A stretch of DNA of 64,000 nucleotides from Myxococcus sp. RHSTA-1-4. Lineage in GTDB: Bacteria; Myxococcota; Myxococcia; Myxococcales; Myxococcaceae. Both the position numbers and the translations under genes were made by a program. Under the pieces are notes generated by a model. The model was given only the letters and a program-made list of their open reading frames with translations, was not told where the DNA came from and did no database searches. The number at the start of each line of letters is the position of its first letter. The first letter of the stretch is position 1. The stretch covers positions 43,030 through 107,029 of the forward strand of contig NZ_JAIQDG010000038.1 in NCBI RefSeq assembly GCF_020037125.1, in the 5' to 3' direction. Below, piece after piece: positions 1 to 7,584 of the stretch.

Positions 1-27
1 CTTCTGAGCGGAGCCCGTCCGCGGATA

Positions 28-57
28 GCCCGCCCCCTCGCACCGGAAGGGGCGGGC
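28..57 (-). terminator. Hairpin downstream of thrS
   Basis: A 9-bp GC-rich inverted repeat (GCCCGCCCC at 28-36, GGGGCGGGC at 49-57) with a 12-nt loop starts 12 nt past the thrS stop. No clear U-run follows on the minus strand, so termination is inferred from position and stem strength only. Confidence 0.5.
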
Positions 58-68
58 CGTCCCCCGGC

Positions 69-1271
69 TCAGGCGGGTACCGCCGGACGGCACGCGGCCA
101 CCAATTCCGCGACCGCGTTGTCCCACGGCAGGTCCTTCTGCGCGCCGTCGCGCTGGCGCAGGCGTACGCCGCCGGCCTCCACCTCGCGAGCGCCCACCAC
201 CACCAGCCACGGCGCGCCGGCTCCGTGCGCGTCGACAATCTTCCTCGACAGCGACTCGTTCCGGACGTCGGCGCGGGCGCGACAGCCCGCCTCGCGCAGC
301 CGGGCGGCGAAGCGCTCCGCGTAGTCCGCCGCGGCCTCACCCACGGACGCCACCACCACCTGCTCCGGGGCGAGCCACGCTGGCAGCGCGCCACCGTGGT
401 GCTCCAGCAGCACGCCGATGAAGCGCTCCAGGCTGCCCAGCAGCGCGCGGTGAAGCATCACCGGACGGACCCGCGCGCCCGAGGCGTCCACGTAGCGCAG
501 GTCGAAGCGCTCGGGGAGCACCAGGTCGAGCTGAATCGTCCCGCACTGCCACGCGCGCCCCAGCCGGTCCTTCAGCACGAACTCCAGCTTGGGCCCGTAG
601 AAGGCGCCCTGGCCCGGCTGCATGAGGCACTCCAGTCCGGCCTCCTTCGCGGCCGACAGCAGCCACGCCTCGGCCTTGTCCCAGAGGGCGTCCTCACCGG
701 CGCGCACCTCCGGCCGGCTGGAGAAGGCCACCTGCACGTCGTCGAAGCCGAAGCCCGCGTAGAAGTCCTTCAGCGAGCCCACGAAGCGGACCACCTCCCG
801 CTGCACCTGGTCCTCGGAGCAGAAGATGTGGCCGTCGTCCTGCGTGAACTGGCGCAGGCGGAACAGGCCGTGCAGCGCGCCGCCCGGCTCGCTGCGGTGC
901 ACGAGGCCGAACTCGCCCAGCCGCAGGGGCAGGTCCCTGTAGCTGGGCGCCATGCGCTGCACGAGCTCGATGTGGCCGGGGCAGTTCACGGGCTTCACCG
1001 CGAGGTGCCGCCCGCCGTCCTCCACGAGGAACATGTTCTCGCGGAAGTTCTCCCAGTGGCCGCTGCGCTCCCAGAGGGGCTGCGCGTAGATTTGCGGCGT
1101 CCGGACTTCGCTGAAGCCCTCGCGCTGCATGCGCCGGCGGACGTGGTCCTCCAGCAGCCGGTACAGCATCCAGCCGCGCGGGTGCCAGAACACCATGCCC
1201 GGGGCCTCCTCCTGCAGGTGGAAGAGGTCCAGGCGCTGGCCCAGCGAGCGGTGGTCGTGTTCGTCAAGCAT
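69..1271 (-). CDS. thrS: Threonyl-tRNA synthetase, short form without TGS and editing domains
   Basis: This 400-residue class II synthetase charges tRNA-Thr in the cytoplasm. Visible ThrRS signatures are the zinc-ligand Cys in VKPVNCPGHI, motif 2 around RLRQFTQDDGHIF (with the second zinc His), the third zinc His in VMLHRALLGSLERF, and a C-terminal anticodon-binding domain starting near APEQVVVASVG. Bacterial ThrRS is usually about 640 residues; here the protein begins at the catalytic core, so the TGS and N2 editing domains are missing. The start is the ATG at 1271, which has a GGAG 8 nt upstream; the reading frame stays open further upstream but overlaps the leader hairpins. A Thr-rich leader peptide precedes it. 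A second, full-length thrS elsewhere in the genome is likely but not visible here. Confidence 0.93.
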   Translation of the reverse strand: MLDEHDHRSLGQRLDLFHLQEEAPGMVFWHPRGWMLYRLLEDHVRRRMQREGFSEVRTPQIYAQPLWERSGHWENFRENMFLVEDGGRHLAVKPVNCPGHIELVQRMAPSYRDLPLRLGEFGLVHRSEPGGALHGLFRLRQFTQDDGHIFCSEDQVQREVVRFVGSLKDFYAGFGFDDVQVAFSSRPEVRAGEDALWDKAEAWLLSAAKEAGLECLMQPGQGAFYGPKLEFVLKDRLGRAWQCGTIQLDLVLPERFDLRYVDASGARVRPVMLHRALLGSLERFIGVLLEHHGGALPAWLAPEQVVVASVGEAAADYAERFAARLREAGCRARADVRNESLSRKIVDAHGAGAPWLVVVGAREVEAGGVRLRQRDGAQKDLPWDNAVAELVAACRPAVPA

Positions 1272-1279
1272 TGCTGCGT

Positions 1280-1318
1280 CTCCGTTTCGGAAGTGGTGGA
1301 AAGCCCATCCGGACGGAG
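1280..1318 (-). promoter_or_regulatory. Possible Shine-Dalgarno-sequestering stem of thrS
   Basis: On the minus strand CTCCGT (plus positions 1313-1318) can pair with ACGGAG (1280-1285), and the latter contains the thrS Shine-Dalgarno GGAG. Upstream of it, GCGCT and AGCGC (1318-1332) form another short stem that could compete. The pairing is exact, but folding and function are inferred. Confidence 0.35.
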
Positions 1319-1330
1319 CGCTGAGCGAGC

Positions 1331-1373
1331 GCACGGTTGCCCCGGCCGGAGAAGGCGGGGCAGGGAACCGTGC
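1331..1373 (-). promoter_or_regulatory. Attenuator-like hairpin in the thrS leader
   Basis: A perfect 8-bp outer stem (GCACGGTT 1331-1338, AACCGTGC 1366-1373) continues, with a small bulge, into an inner 6-bp stem (GCCCCG 1339-1344, CGGGGC 1356-1361). It lies 11 nt past the stop codon of the Thr-rich leader ORF and before thrS, the layout of ribosome-mediated attenuators. It has no U-run, so it may act on translation or Rho rather than as an intrinsic terminator. Confidence 0.6.
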
Positions 1374-1383
1374 GTTCGTCAGC

Positions 1384-1464
1384 TCACCACGCGACGCGCA
1401 CCGCTCCACACCCGCCGAAGCGAGTCGTGGTGGTGGTCGCGGTGGTGAAGATGACGAAGCTCAC
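1384..1464 (-). CDS. Threonine-rich leader peptide of thrS
   Basis: A 26-codon ORF starts with GTG at 1464 and stops with TGA at 1384-1386. Residues 7-14 read TTATTTTT, seven Thr codons in eight (ACC, ACG and ACT), then an Arg/Gly-rich tail ending in W. A run of codons for the amino acid whose synthetase lies downstream, followed by stem-loops, is the classic leader-peptide design (compare thrL of enteric bacteria). A sigma-70-like promoter predicts transcription starting at or next to the GTG, so the leader could be read as a leaderless mRNA; no Shine-Dalgarno is seen. Translation is not proven. Confidence 0.65.
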   Translation of the reverse strand: MSFVIFTTATTTTTRFGGCGAVRVAW

Positions 1465-1471
1465 GAAGGCA

Positions 1472-1500
1472 AAACTGCTGGGGGCGACGAAAAATGTCAA
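1472..1500 (-). promoter_or_regulatory. Sigma-70-like promoter of the thr leader and thrS
   Basis: A consensus -35 box TTGACA lies at 1500-1495 on the minus strand. After 17 nt comes CAGTTT (1477-1472) as a weak -10. The expected start point is around 1464, the first base of the leader GTG. The perfect -35 is rare in this GC-rich window; the -10 is poor, as is common in myxobacteria. Confidence 0.5.
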
Positions 1501-1516
1501 GTCGCCCCCGGGGACA

Positions 1517-1774
1517 CTACGGGCAAAGCCAGACGCGAGAGATGTCCGTGCAGGTACAGACGAAGGTCTTCCCTCCAAGGCAGCAGTTCGTCCTATCGCC
1601 CCCGCGCCCACACCCCGTCATGTCGAGGTCTTCGCAGGCGGGAATGCTGGCGTCGCAGAGCGCCCCGGTGGCCGACGCGAGCTCCTCCTCGGGCTGGACC
1701 TCGACATCGGTCCCTCCACAGCCCAACAGGGAGACACCGAACAGCACCGCCACCGCGACAAGGGAACGCTTCAT
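1517..1774 (-). CDS. Small Cys-rich lipoprotein
   Basis: This 85-residue protein has a typical signal sequence (MKRSLVAVAVLFGVSLLGC) with lipobox LLGC, Cys19 being the predicted lipidation site. The mature part is acidic at first (VEVQPEEEL) and then Cys-rich, with about nine Cys in the last 50 residues, suggesting disulfides or metal binding outside the inner membrane. I do not recognise the family. It ends 17 bp before the thrS leader -35 box and probably has its own promoter. Confidence 0.7.
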   Translation of the reverse strand: MKRSLVAVAVLFGVSLLGCGGTDVEVQPEEELASATGALCDASIPACEDLDMTGCGRGGDRTNCCLGGKTFVCTCTDISRVWLCP

Positions 1775-1868
1775 GGGAAACCTCGGTAGTTGATTGAGAC
1801 GGCTCAGTCTAGCCGAGGCTCACCTGGCTGTCCGGGCTATCTCATCCCGAGGCGCTCCGGGGCACGCC

Positions 1869-3731
1869 TCACGCCAGCAGCGACACCAGGCCAATCAACC
1901 CGACGATGAGGAAGAAGAGCGACTCGCCGGCGATGAGGCCGCCGCCAACGAGGGACATGCTGCTCATGTCCTCGGGCAGCGCCTCGCCCTGGCCGGGGCT
2001 GCCCGCGGCGTGTGACTGCTGGCCGCGCTGTGCCAGGGTGTTCCACACGGAGGTGAAGATGCCACCCGCGCCGAACCAGATGGTCACCGGGAAGGACACG
2101 AAGCCACCGAATGACGAGGCATACGGGCTGGCCAGCAGCAGGGAGTCCATCGTCCACCCCACCGCGAAGCCCAGGTGCGAGTTCTTCACGAAGCGCTGGT
2201 AGCCCGGACGGCTCAGTACGCCCTTGCGCACCACCTGGACGACGAGGCCGATGGCCAGGCCAATGAGCAGCATCTTCACCGTGGCGTCCGACAGCGAGCC
2301 CAGCCCGCGAATCGCGCCCACCAGCTTGTACGTCATGGCGGAGCCCCACTGGCCCACGTTGGCCTTCGGGTTGTCGAGCTGGTTGATGGTGAGCGCCGGG
2401 TAGGCCGCCATGAACACGCGCGCCAGTCCCACACACAGCAGCGCGCCCATGATGACCCCGAGCACCTGGTAGCGGAACTGCGTGACGCGGTGGGTGCCCA
2501 GGCGCCAGCCGGTGGAGCGGTCCTGCTGCATGTCCACGCCCACCGAGGTGGAGACGAGGAGGATGGTGGCGCCCATCAGCCCCACCAGCGGGTTCTTCAG
2601 CCCCATCAGCGACATCAGCATCACCGAGATGACGAACGCGCTGGAGATGGGGTTCTGGTCGGTGATGCCGTAGGAGATGCCGTTGATGAGCACGAACAGC
2701 AGCGCCAGGGCGATGCCGAAGAGGAGCCACCCCGCGGGCTGACCCAGCACCAGCGTGCCCACCAGCACCGACGCGGCGCCCCACACCACCACCCAGGCCA
2801 GCAGCCGGGGCATGTTGACCTTCTTCCAGGCCTCCTCCTCACCCGCCTCGGGGGCGTTGGCCCGGGCGCGGATGCGCTTCGCCGCCTGTACCGCCAGCAG
2901 CGACAGGTCCACCGCCGCCGCGCCGCAAATCATGGCCAGGCCCAGCAGGAAGCCAATCTTGCGGAACGGGTCATTGGGCCCCAGCCACCCGATTTCGCGG
3001 AAGTACGGCGTCATCAGCGCGCCGATGACACCCATGACGATGGCGGGCACGGTGATGCGGCTGCCGACAATCATGCCGGCGCCCAGCGTGGCGGCGCTCG
3101 TGCCGATGGAGGCCACGAAGGCAATCTTCTCCGTCGACCACGCCGCCACCGCGCCGAGCAGCGTGCCGCCGCCGAGCTTGGAGATGGAGGCCTTGAGCAG
3201 GCGCTTGTCCGTGAGGGCACGGAGGATGTTGGCGACCGCCAGGCCCGACGGGTAGTCGAGCTGCAGCTTGTCCACCAGCAGGGGCGTGTAGAGCATGCCC
3301 ACGCCCACGGCGAACATGCCCACGCAGCCCACGAAGAGCATCAGGTGCCAGGCGGGCGGCATCTCCATGCCCAGCCACACCATGGCCTGGATGAGCACGG
3401 ACATGGCGCACAGCGAGGCCACCGACGCGGCCATCGTCTGCATGTAGTTGGCGCCATGCTTGCCCTCCGCGCCGTAGCCGTACGTGACGGCGCTGCCGAG
3501 GATGCCCGCCAGCACCTGGCCACCCACGAAGAAGCCCACGCTGAAGTTCATGTACGACGCGGCGATGCCGCCCAGCGGGCCGAGGACGAGGAGCGCCACC
3601 GCGCTCAGGAGCGCGTGGTACTTCCACGTGCCCACGGCGGGCAGCCAGGCGAAGCGGGGCTGGACGAGCTCGGGGGCGGATTCACCCGGGGAGGGCGGAG
3701 TCGGGGGAAGCTGCTGGGCGGGGCGTGCCAT
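1869..3731 (-). CDS. OPT-family oligopeptide transporter
   Basis: This 620-residue polytopic membrane protein has about 14-16 hydrophobic segments starting near residue 40. Blocks such as SVGFFVGGQVLAGILGSA, LDYPSGLAVANILRALTD and GAMLFGAGGIF-type Gly-rich loops near the C-terminus are typical of bacterial OPT transporters, which import peptides or metal-chelator complexes by proton symport. The N-terminus is a Pro-rich cytoplasmic tail. It stands alone, divergent from the metallo-hydrolase gene 110 bp away. The substrate cannot be read from the sequence. Confidence 0.85.
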   Translation of the reverse strand: MARPAQQLPPTPPSPGESAPELVQPRFAWLPAVGTWKYHALLSAVALLVLGPLGGIAASYMNFSVGFFVGGQVLAGILGSAVTYGYGAEGKHGANYMQTMAASVASLCAMSVLIQAMVWLGMEMPPAWHLMLFVGCVGMFAVGVGMLYTPLLVDKLQLDYPSGLAVANILRALTDKRLLKASISKLGGGTLLGAVAAWSTEKIAFVASIGTSAATLGAGMIVGSRITVPAIVMGVIGALMTPYFREIGWLGPNDPFRKIGFLLGLAMICGAAAVDLSLLAVQAAKRIRARANAPEAGEEEAWKKVNMPRLLAWVVVWGAASVLVGTLVLGQPAGWLLFGIALALLFVLINGISYGITDQNPISSAFVISVMLMSLMGLKNPLVGLMGATILLVSTSVGVDMQQDRSTGWRLGTHRVTQFRYQVLGVIMGALLCVGLARVFMAAYPALTINQLDNPKANVGQWGSAMTYKLVGAIRGLGSLSDATVKMLLIGLAIGLVVQVVRKGVLSRPGYQRFVKNSHLGFAVGWTMDSLLLASPYASSFGGFVSFPVTIWFGAGGIFTSVWNTLAQRGQQSHAAGSPGQGEALPEDMSSMSLVGGGLIAGESLFFLIVGLIGLVSLLA

Positions 3732-3841
3732 GGGGGCCGAAGGGTAGCGGCGTTCGCTCCGGCTGTCTCGCGGGCGTCCTCGCCGCGCCCCATGCCTGGA
3801 AGCCCGCCGCTCACGCGGCGCGGCATGACATCATCCGCCGC

Positions 3842-5380
3842 ATGCGACTTACCCTGCACCGGGGCGTGAGCCTGGCCGTGCTCGCCTCGGCCCGGACGGA
3901 GGCCGAGCACCACGAGGACCTGGGCTGCAGCATCCAGGGCCCCACCGCGCGGCCCGTGCGCCGCGCCCACCTGCCCCTCAAGCGGCACATCGCCACCCTG
4001 GGCCGCGAAGGCGCGCTGCGCGAGGCGGACGCGCTGGTGCGCTGGCTGGAGGACACTCCCCGCTACGCCGCGCTGTGCGAGGACGGCCGGCGGCGGCGCG
4101 GCCGGCGTGTGCTGCGGCGCGACGTCCTCTTCCCGGACGCCACCCGGCACAAGCCCCGCGTGCTACACCTGCGCCAGGAGTCGCTGGGCCTGGACGTCCC
4201 CGTGCGCGCGGCCGAGTGGCCGGCGGTGGCGGACCTCTTCGCCATGCTGGCCCGGGGCGCCACCCGCGCGGAGCTGCGAGCCCTCTCCACCGTGCCCGTG
4301 GTGGCGGAGCTGCTGTCGGACCTGGGGCAGGCGGGCTGGCTCGTGCGTCACGAGGCGCCGGTGGAGGTGCCCGCGCCCGGGGCTCTTTTCGTGGGGCACA
4401 ACACGGTGCTGGTGGCCGGCCGCGAGGGCCGCGTGCTGGTGGACCCGTACTTCCGGCCCCAGGGGCTGGTGGACCCGAAGGGCTACCCGCCCATGCAGCC
4501 GCGCGACGTGGGCCGGGTGGACGCGGTGGTGATTACGCACTCGCACGGAGACCACTTCCATCTGGGCTCGCTGCTGCCGCTGCCCCGTGACACGCGCATC
4601 TTCGTGCCGGTGGTGGCGCGCGAGAGCCTCTTCTCCACGGACTGCGCGCTGCGGCTGAAGCAGCTCGGCTTCACGCGCGTGGAGCCGCTGCGCTGGGGCG
4701 AGTCACGCCAGGTGGGCGACGTCACCGTGCGCGCGCTGCCCTTCCATGGCGAGCAGCCCACGGACGAGGAGGGGCCGTACCCGGACCTGTTCAACGAGGG
4801 CAACGCGTGGTGGGTGGGCGCGCCGGGGTTCTCCGCGGCCTTCTTCGCGGACTCGGGGCATGACGTGCGCGGCGACATGGAGGCGGTGTGCCGGAAGGTG
4901 CGCCGCGAGGAGGGGCCGGTGGACGTGCTCTTCTGCGGCGTGCGCGGCTTCCGGCTGGCGCCCATCTTCTTCGGTTTCACCACGCTGGATGCCTTCCTCG
5001 TCAACGTGCCGCGCGGCGCGCTGACGAAGCCCCAGCAGCTCATGGCCGGGCCGGAGGAGGCGCTGCGGTACGGCGAGTTGCTGGGCGCGCGCTACGTGGT
5101 GCCGTGCGCGGACGGAGGCGCGCCCTGGTACTGGCGCGAGGGCATGGGGCCTCGCTACGTGGGCTACCCGGGCCAGCCGGTGAGCGGGGCGAGCCAGCTC
5201 GATGAGAATCCGGACGCGGACCCGTACCCGGAGCGGCTCGTCCAGGTGCGGCGCGCGGTGGGGCACGGGCCCCAGGCGCTGCTGCTCCGGCCGGGCGAGG
5301 CGCTGAAGTGGAAGGGGCAGCGGAAGCCGGAGGTGTTGCGCTACCCCGGCTTCATGTGGCCGTTCGGCTCCGTGGGGTGA
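3842..5380 (+). CDS. MBL-fold metallo-hydrolase with N-terminal PqqD-like region
   Basis: The protein has 512 residues. The C-terminal part (from about residue 175) is a metallo-beta-lactamase fold of the UlaG/NAPE-PLD kind: strand FVGHNTVLVAG, metal motif THSHGDHFH, a later His in LPFHGEQP and the Asp of FFADSGHD. About 110-165 looks like a small winged helix of the PqqD/RRE type (LFAMLARGATRAELRAL, then ELLSDLGQAGWLV). RREs bind RiPP leader peptides, so a role in peptide maturation is possible, but no precursor lies next to it. The start is the ATG at 3842, just inside the divergent promoter region. Its 3' end overlaps the convergent gene at 5341 by 40 bp. Confidence 0.78.
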   Translation: MRLTLHRGVSLAVLASARTEAEHHEDLGCSIQGPTARPVRRAHLPLKRHIATLGREGALREADALVRWLEDTPRYAALCEDGRRRRGRRVLRRDVLFPDATRHKPRVLHLRQESLGLDVPVRAAEWPAVADLFAMLARGATRAELRALSTVPVVAELLSDLGQAGWLVRHEAPVEVPAPGALFVGHNTVLVAGREGRVLVDPYFRPQGLVDPKGYPPMQPRDVGRVDAVVITHSHGDHFHLGSLLPLPRDTRIFVPVVARESLFSTDCALRLKQLGFTRVEPLRWGESRQVGDVTVRALPFHGEQPTDEEGPYPDLFNEGNAWWVGAPGFSAAFFADSGHDVRGDMEAVCRKVRREEGPVDVLFCGVRGFRLAPIFFGFTTLDAFLVNVPRGALTKPQQLMAGPEEALRYGELLGARYVVPCADGGAPWYWREGMGPRYVGYPGQPVSGASQLDENPDADPYPERLVQVRRAVGHGPQALLLRPGEALKWKGQRKPEVLRYPGFMWPFGSVG

Positions 5381-6381
5381 CGCCCGGCGAGGCGCTTGCG
5401 CATCCGGACAATCTGCACGACGTAGAGCACGGCGAGGAAGGCGAGGCACAGCACGCCCACCGTCACGTAGCGGCGGATGAGGTCTCCCGCGTCCCAGCCG
5501 TGATGCTCCACGAGCTTGCTTGCGTCGCTCAGGCCCACGCCCTCGTTCTGTCCGAAGGGGATTTCACCGAAGTCCGTCCGGGCCTTCCACCACGTGTGGA
5601 AGCCATCCAGGAAGCTGGTGGCGCCGATGACGACGAAGCCCCAGCGCAGCCCGTGCTCGTGGAGGTAGCTCCCCGGGGGCGCATAGATTGTCGTCATCAG
5701 CGCGGTGCCCAGCACCATCATCAAGCCGTCCCCGCTGAAGGAGAAGAGCATCAGCTGCGTCGGCCTGGACAGGAACAGCGTCCCCACGAGCTGCAGGAAG
5801 AGAAGCCCTCCGCCCGCGGCCACCTGCCCCCAGCGGCGGTGCTTCCAGCTTCGCCGGGTCCACACCCCGAGCCCCGCGGCGACCGCCGCCGCGAGCAGGT
5901 ACGACTGGCCGAAGATGGGCGTCTTCCACAGCGTGGGGAACGCGACGTAGCCACACAGCCAGGCGCTGACGGCATGGCCTATCTCGTGGAGTGGCATGGT
6001 GAAGAGGCGCACCACGAACCCCATGGGTCCCGAGACGGCCCAGTAGGACACCAGCAGCGTCACCGGCAGCACGAAGGTGTACAGCCTCAGCTCGTAGGCC
6101 ATCTCCTCCGCGGCGGCGTCGAGGTCCGGCGTCCGCTCGGGGAGCACGTCCGAGCGCAGCTCCGCGGGCGGTACGAGCCAGGCGGGGTCGATGAGGGGCG
6201 GCTCCTCTGGCGCCTCCGGTTGCGGCGCCACCTCGGCGGGCGGCGGCGAGGCCTGCCGCGAGGCCCGCCGGGCGGCCAGGGCATCCGCCTTGGCATAGAT
6301 GACGCCGCACTGGGGACACTCCGGCCGCAGGATGCGCGGCGCGGAACAGCGAGGGCAGGTCGGGACGGAGGAGGGCTCCAC
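5341..6381 (-). CDS. M50-like membrane metallopeptidase with zinc ribbon
   Basis: This 346-residue protein starts with a zinc ribbon (CPRCSAPRILRPECPQC, residues 9-25), then a Pro/Glu-rich linker, and from about residue 95 several transmembrane helices. HEIGH at about residue 131 is the HExxH zinc motif of site-2 and other M50-like peptidases. A second conserved Asp block typical of S2P is not obvious, so cleavage activity is uncertain. Regulated intramembrane proteolysis is the family role. It is convergent with, and overlaps, the MBL gene. Confidence 0.65.
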   Translation of the reverse strand: MEPSSVPTCPRCSAPRILRPECPQCGVIYAKADALAARRASRQASPPPAEVAPQPEAPEEPPLIDPAWLVPPAELRSDVLPERTPDLDAAAEEMAYELRLYTFVLPVTLLVSYWAVSGPMGFVVRLFTMPLHEIGHAVSAWLCGYVAFPTLWKTPIFGQSYLLAAAVAAGLGVWTRRSWKHRRWGQVAAGGGLLFLQLVGTLFLSRPTQLMLFSFSGDGLMMVLGTALMTTIYAPPGSYLHEHGLRWGFVVIGATSFLDGFHTWWKARTDFGEIPFGQNEGVGLSDASKLVEHHGWDAGDLIRRYVTVGVLCLAFLAVLYVVQIVRMRKRLAGRHPTEPNGHMKPG

Positions 6382-6485
6382 GGTGCCCTCAGCCTACCGG
6401 CCCCTGTCCACCCGAGGGAACCCGCGCCCCCGCCGCGCCGGTGGGTGCTTGACGGCGGGGCGCGGCTCGCCCATGAGCCAGGGCC

Positions 6486-7304
6486 ATGTCGTCGCTGGAT
6501 ACGAAGACACGCGGGCGGACCTCGCGTGGCCGCCTGCGAGCGCTCGATGCGTACCTGTGCCGCTTCGAGCCCGAGCTGCTCTCCCGCCGCGACGGCCCCT
6601 GGGCCCGCGCCGTCTTCGTCGACGTGGGCTTCGGCGAGCACCCCTGGACGACGCTGGAGAGCGCCGAGGCCTTCCGGGCCCTCCAGCCGGAGATGACCGT
6701 CATCGGCGTGGAGCTGGACGCGGAGCGCGCCCGGGCCGCCGGGGCCCACGCCGACGCCCGCACGCACTTCCGGCAGGGAGGCTTCGAGCTGCCGCTCCTC
6801 GAGGACGAGCCCGCCCGCCTCGTGCGCGCCATGAACCTGCTCCGGCAGGGGCCGCCCGAGCGCGTCCCCGAGGTGCACCGGACGCTGGGCCGCTACCTGC
6901 TGCCATCCGGCCTGCTCGTGGAGGGCAGCTCGGATGCCACGGGCGCCATCCTCACCGCGCACCTGCTGCGTCGCCGGCCGGAAGACGCGGAGCCGTCCCT
7001 CACCCGCGAGGCCCTGCTCTTCCACACCGACTTCAGCCACGGCTTCGCGCCGCTGCTGTTCCGCGACTGGCTCCCCAGGGACCTCCGCCGCCGGGTGCGC
7101 CCCGGAGAGCCCATCCACGCCTTCTTCTCCGAGTGGGCCGCCGCCTGGGAAGAGGCCCGGGCCGCGGGCCACACCGCGCCGCCCGAGGCCTTTCGCGAGG
7201 CCGCCCTCCGCCTGGCCGCCCGCACCGGTGCCGTGGAGACCGACGCGTGGCTCCTCTCCGGTGGCTACCTCGTCTGGAGGCCTGGCGGGGGTATCAGCCC
7301 CTGA
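6486..7304 (+). CDS. SAM-dependent methyltransferase-like protein
   Basis: The 272 residues show a class I methyltransferase start: FVDVGFGEHPWTT fits the Gly-rich SAM loop, VIGVELDAERA the acidic end of strand 2, and LVRAMNLLRQGP a later strand. The middle is Arg-rich. The substrate is unknown. Ahead lies the divergent membrane peptidase; the ATP-grasp gene follows on the same strand after 280 bp, so co-transcription is possible. Start ATG is at 6486. Confidence 0.65.
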   Translation: MSSLDTKTRGRTSRGRLRALDAYLCRFEPELLSRRDGPWARAVFVDVGFGEHPWTTLESAEAFRALQPEMTVIGVELDAERARAAGAHADARTHFRQGGFELPLLEDEPARLVRAMNLLRQGPPERVPEVHRTLGRYLLPSGLLVEGSSDATGAILTAHLLRRRPEDAEPSLTREALLFHTDFSHGFAPLLFRDWLPRDLRRRVRPGEPIHAFFSEWAAAWEEARAAGHTAPPEAFREAALRLAARTGAVETDAWLLSGGYLVWRPGGGISP

Positions 7305-7584
7305 TGGGTCTTAGAAGTCCCGGTGTCTCCCAGGGTGCGAGAAGATGAGTGGAGGGGAGGGGGAGAAGAAAAGTGGGTCCCAGGCGACTATTCTGCGTCG
7401 GCCGAGCTCCGGGGCTTGCCATGGGTGGGCCCACCAGAGCAGGAAAGCACGCACCACACCCATGAAACGGCATCTCGACACCCTCTCCACCGCCGGGCTC
7501 GACGCAGGTACCGCCGCGCCGAAGCACTCGCGCCAGGAGGGGACGTCCGGAGTGCCGGAATCACCCAGGGAGACAGAGGACGCC

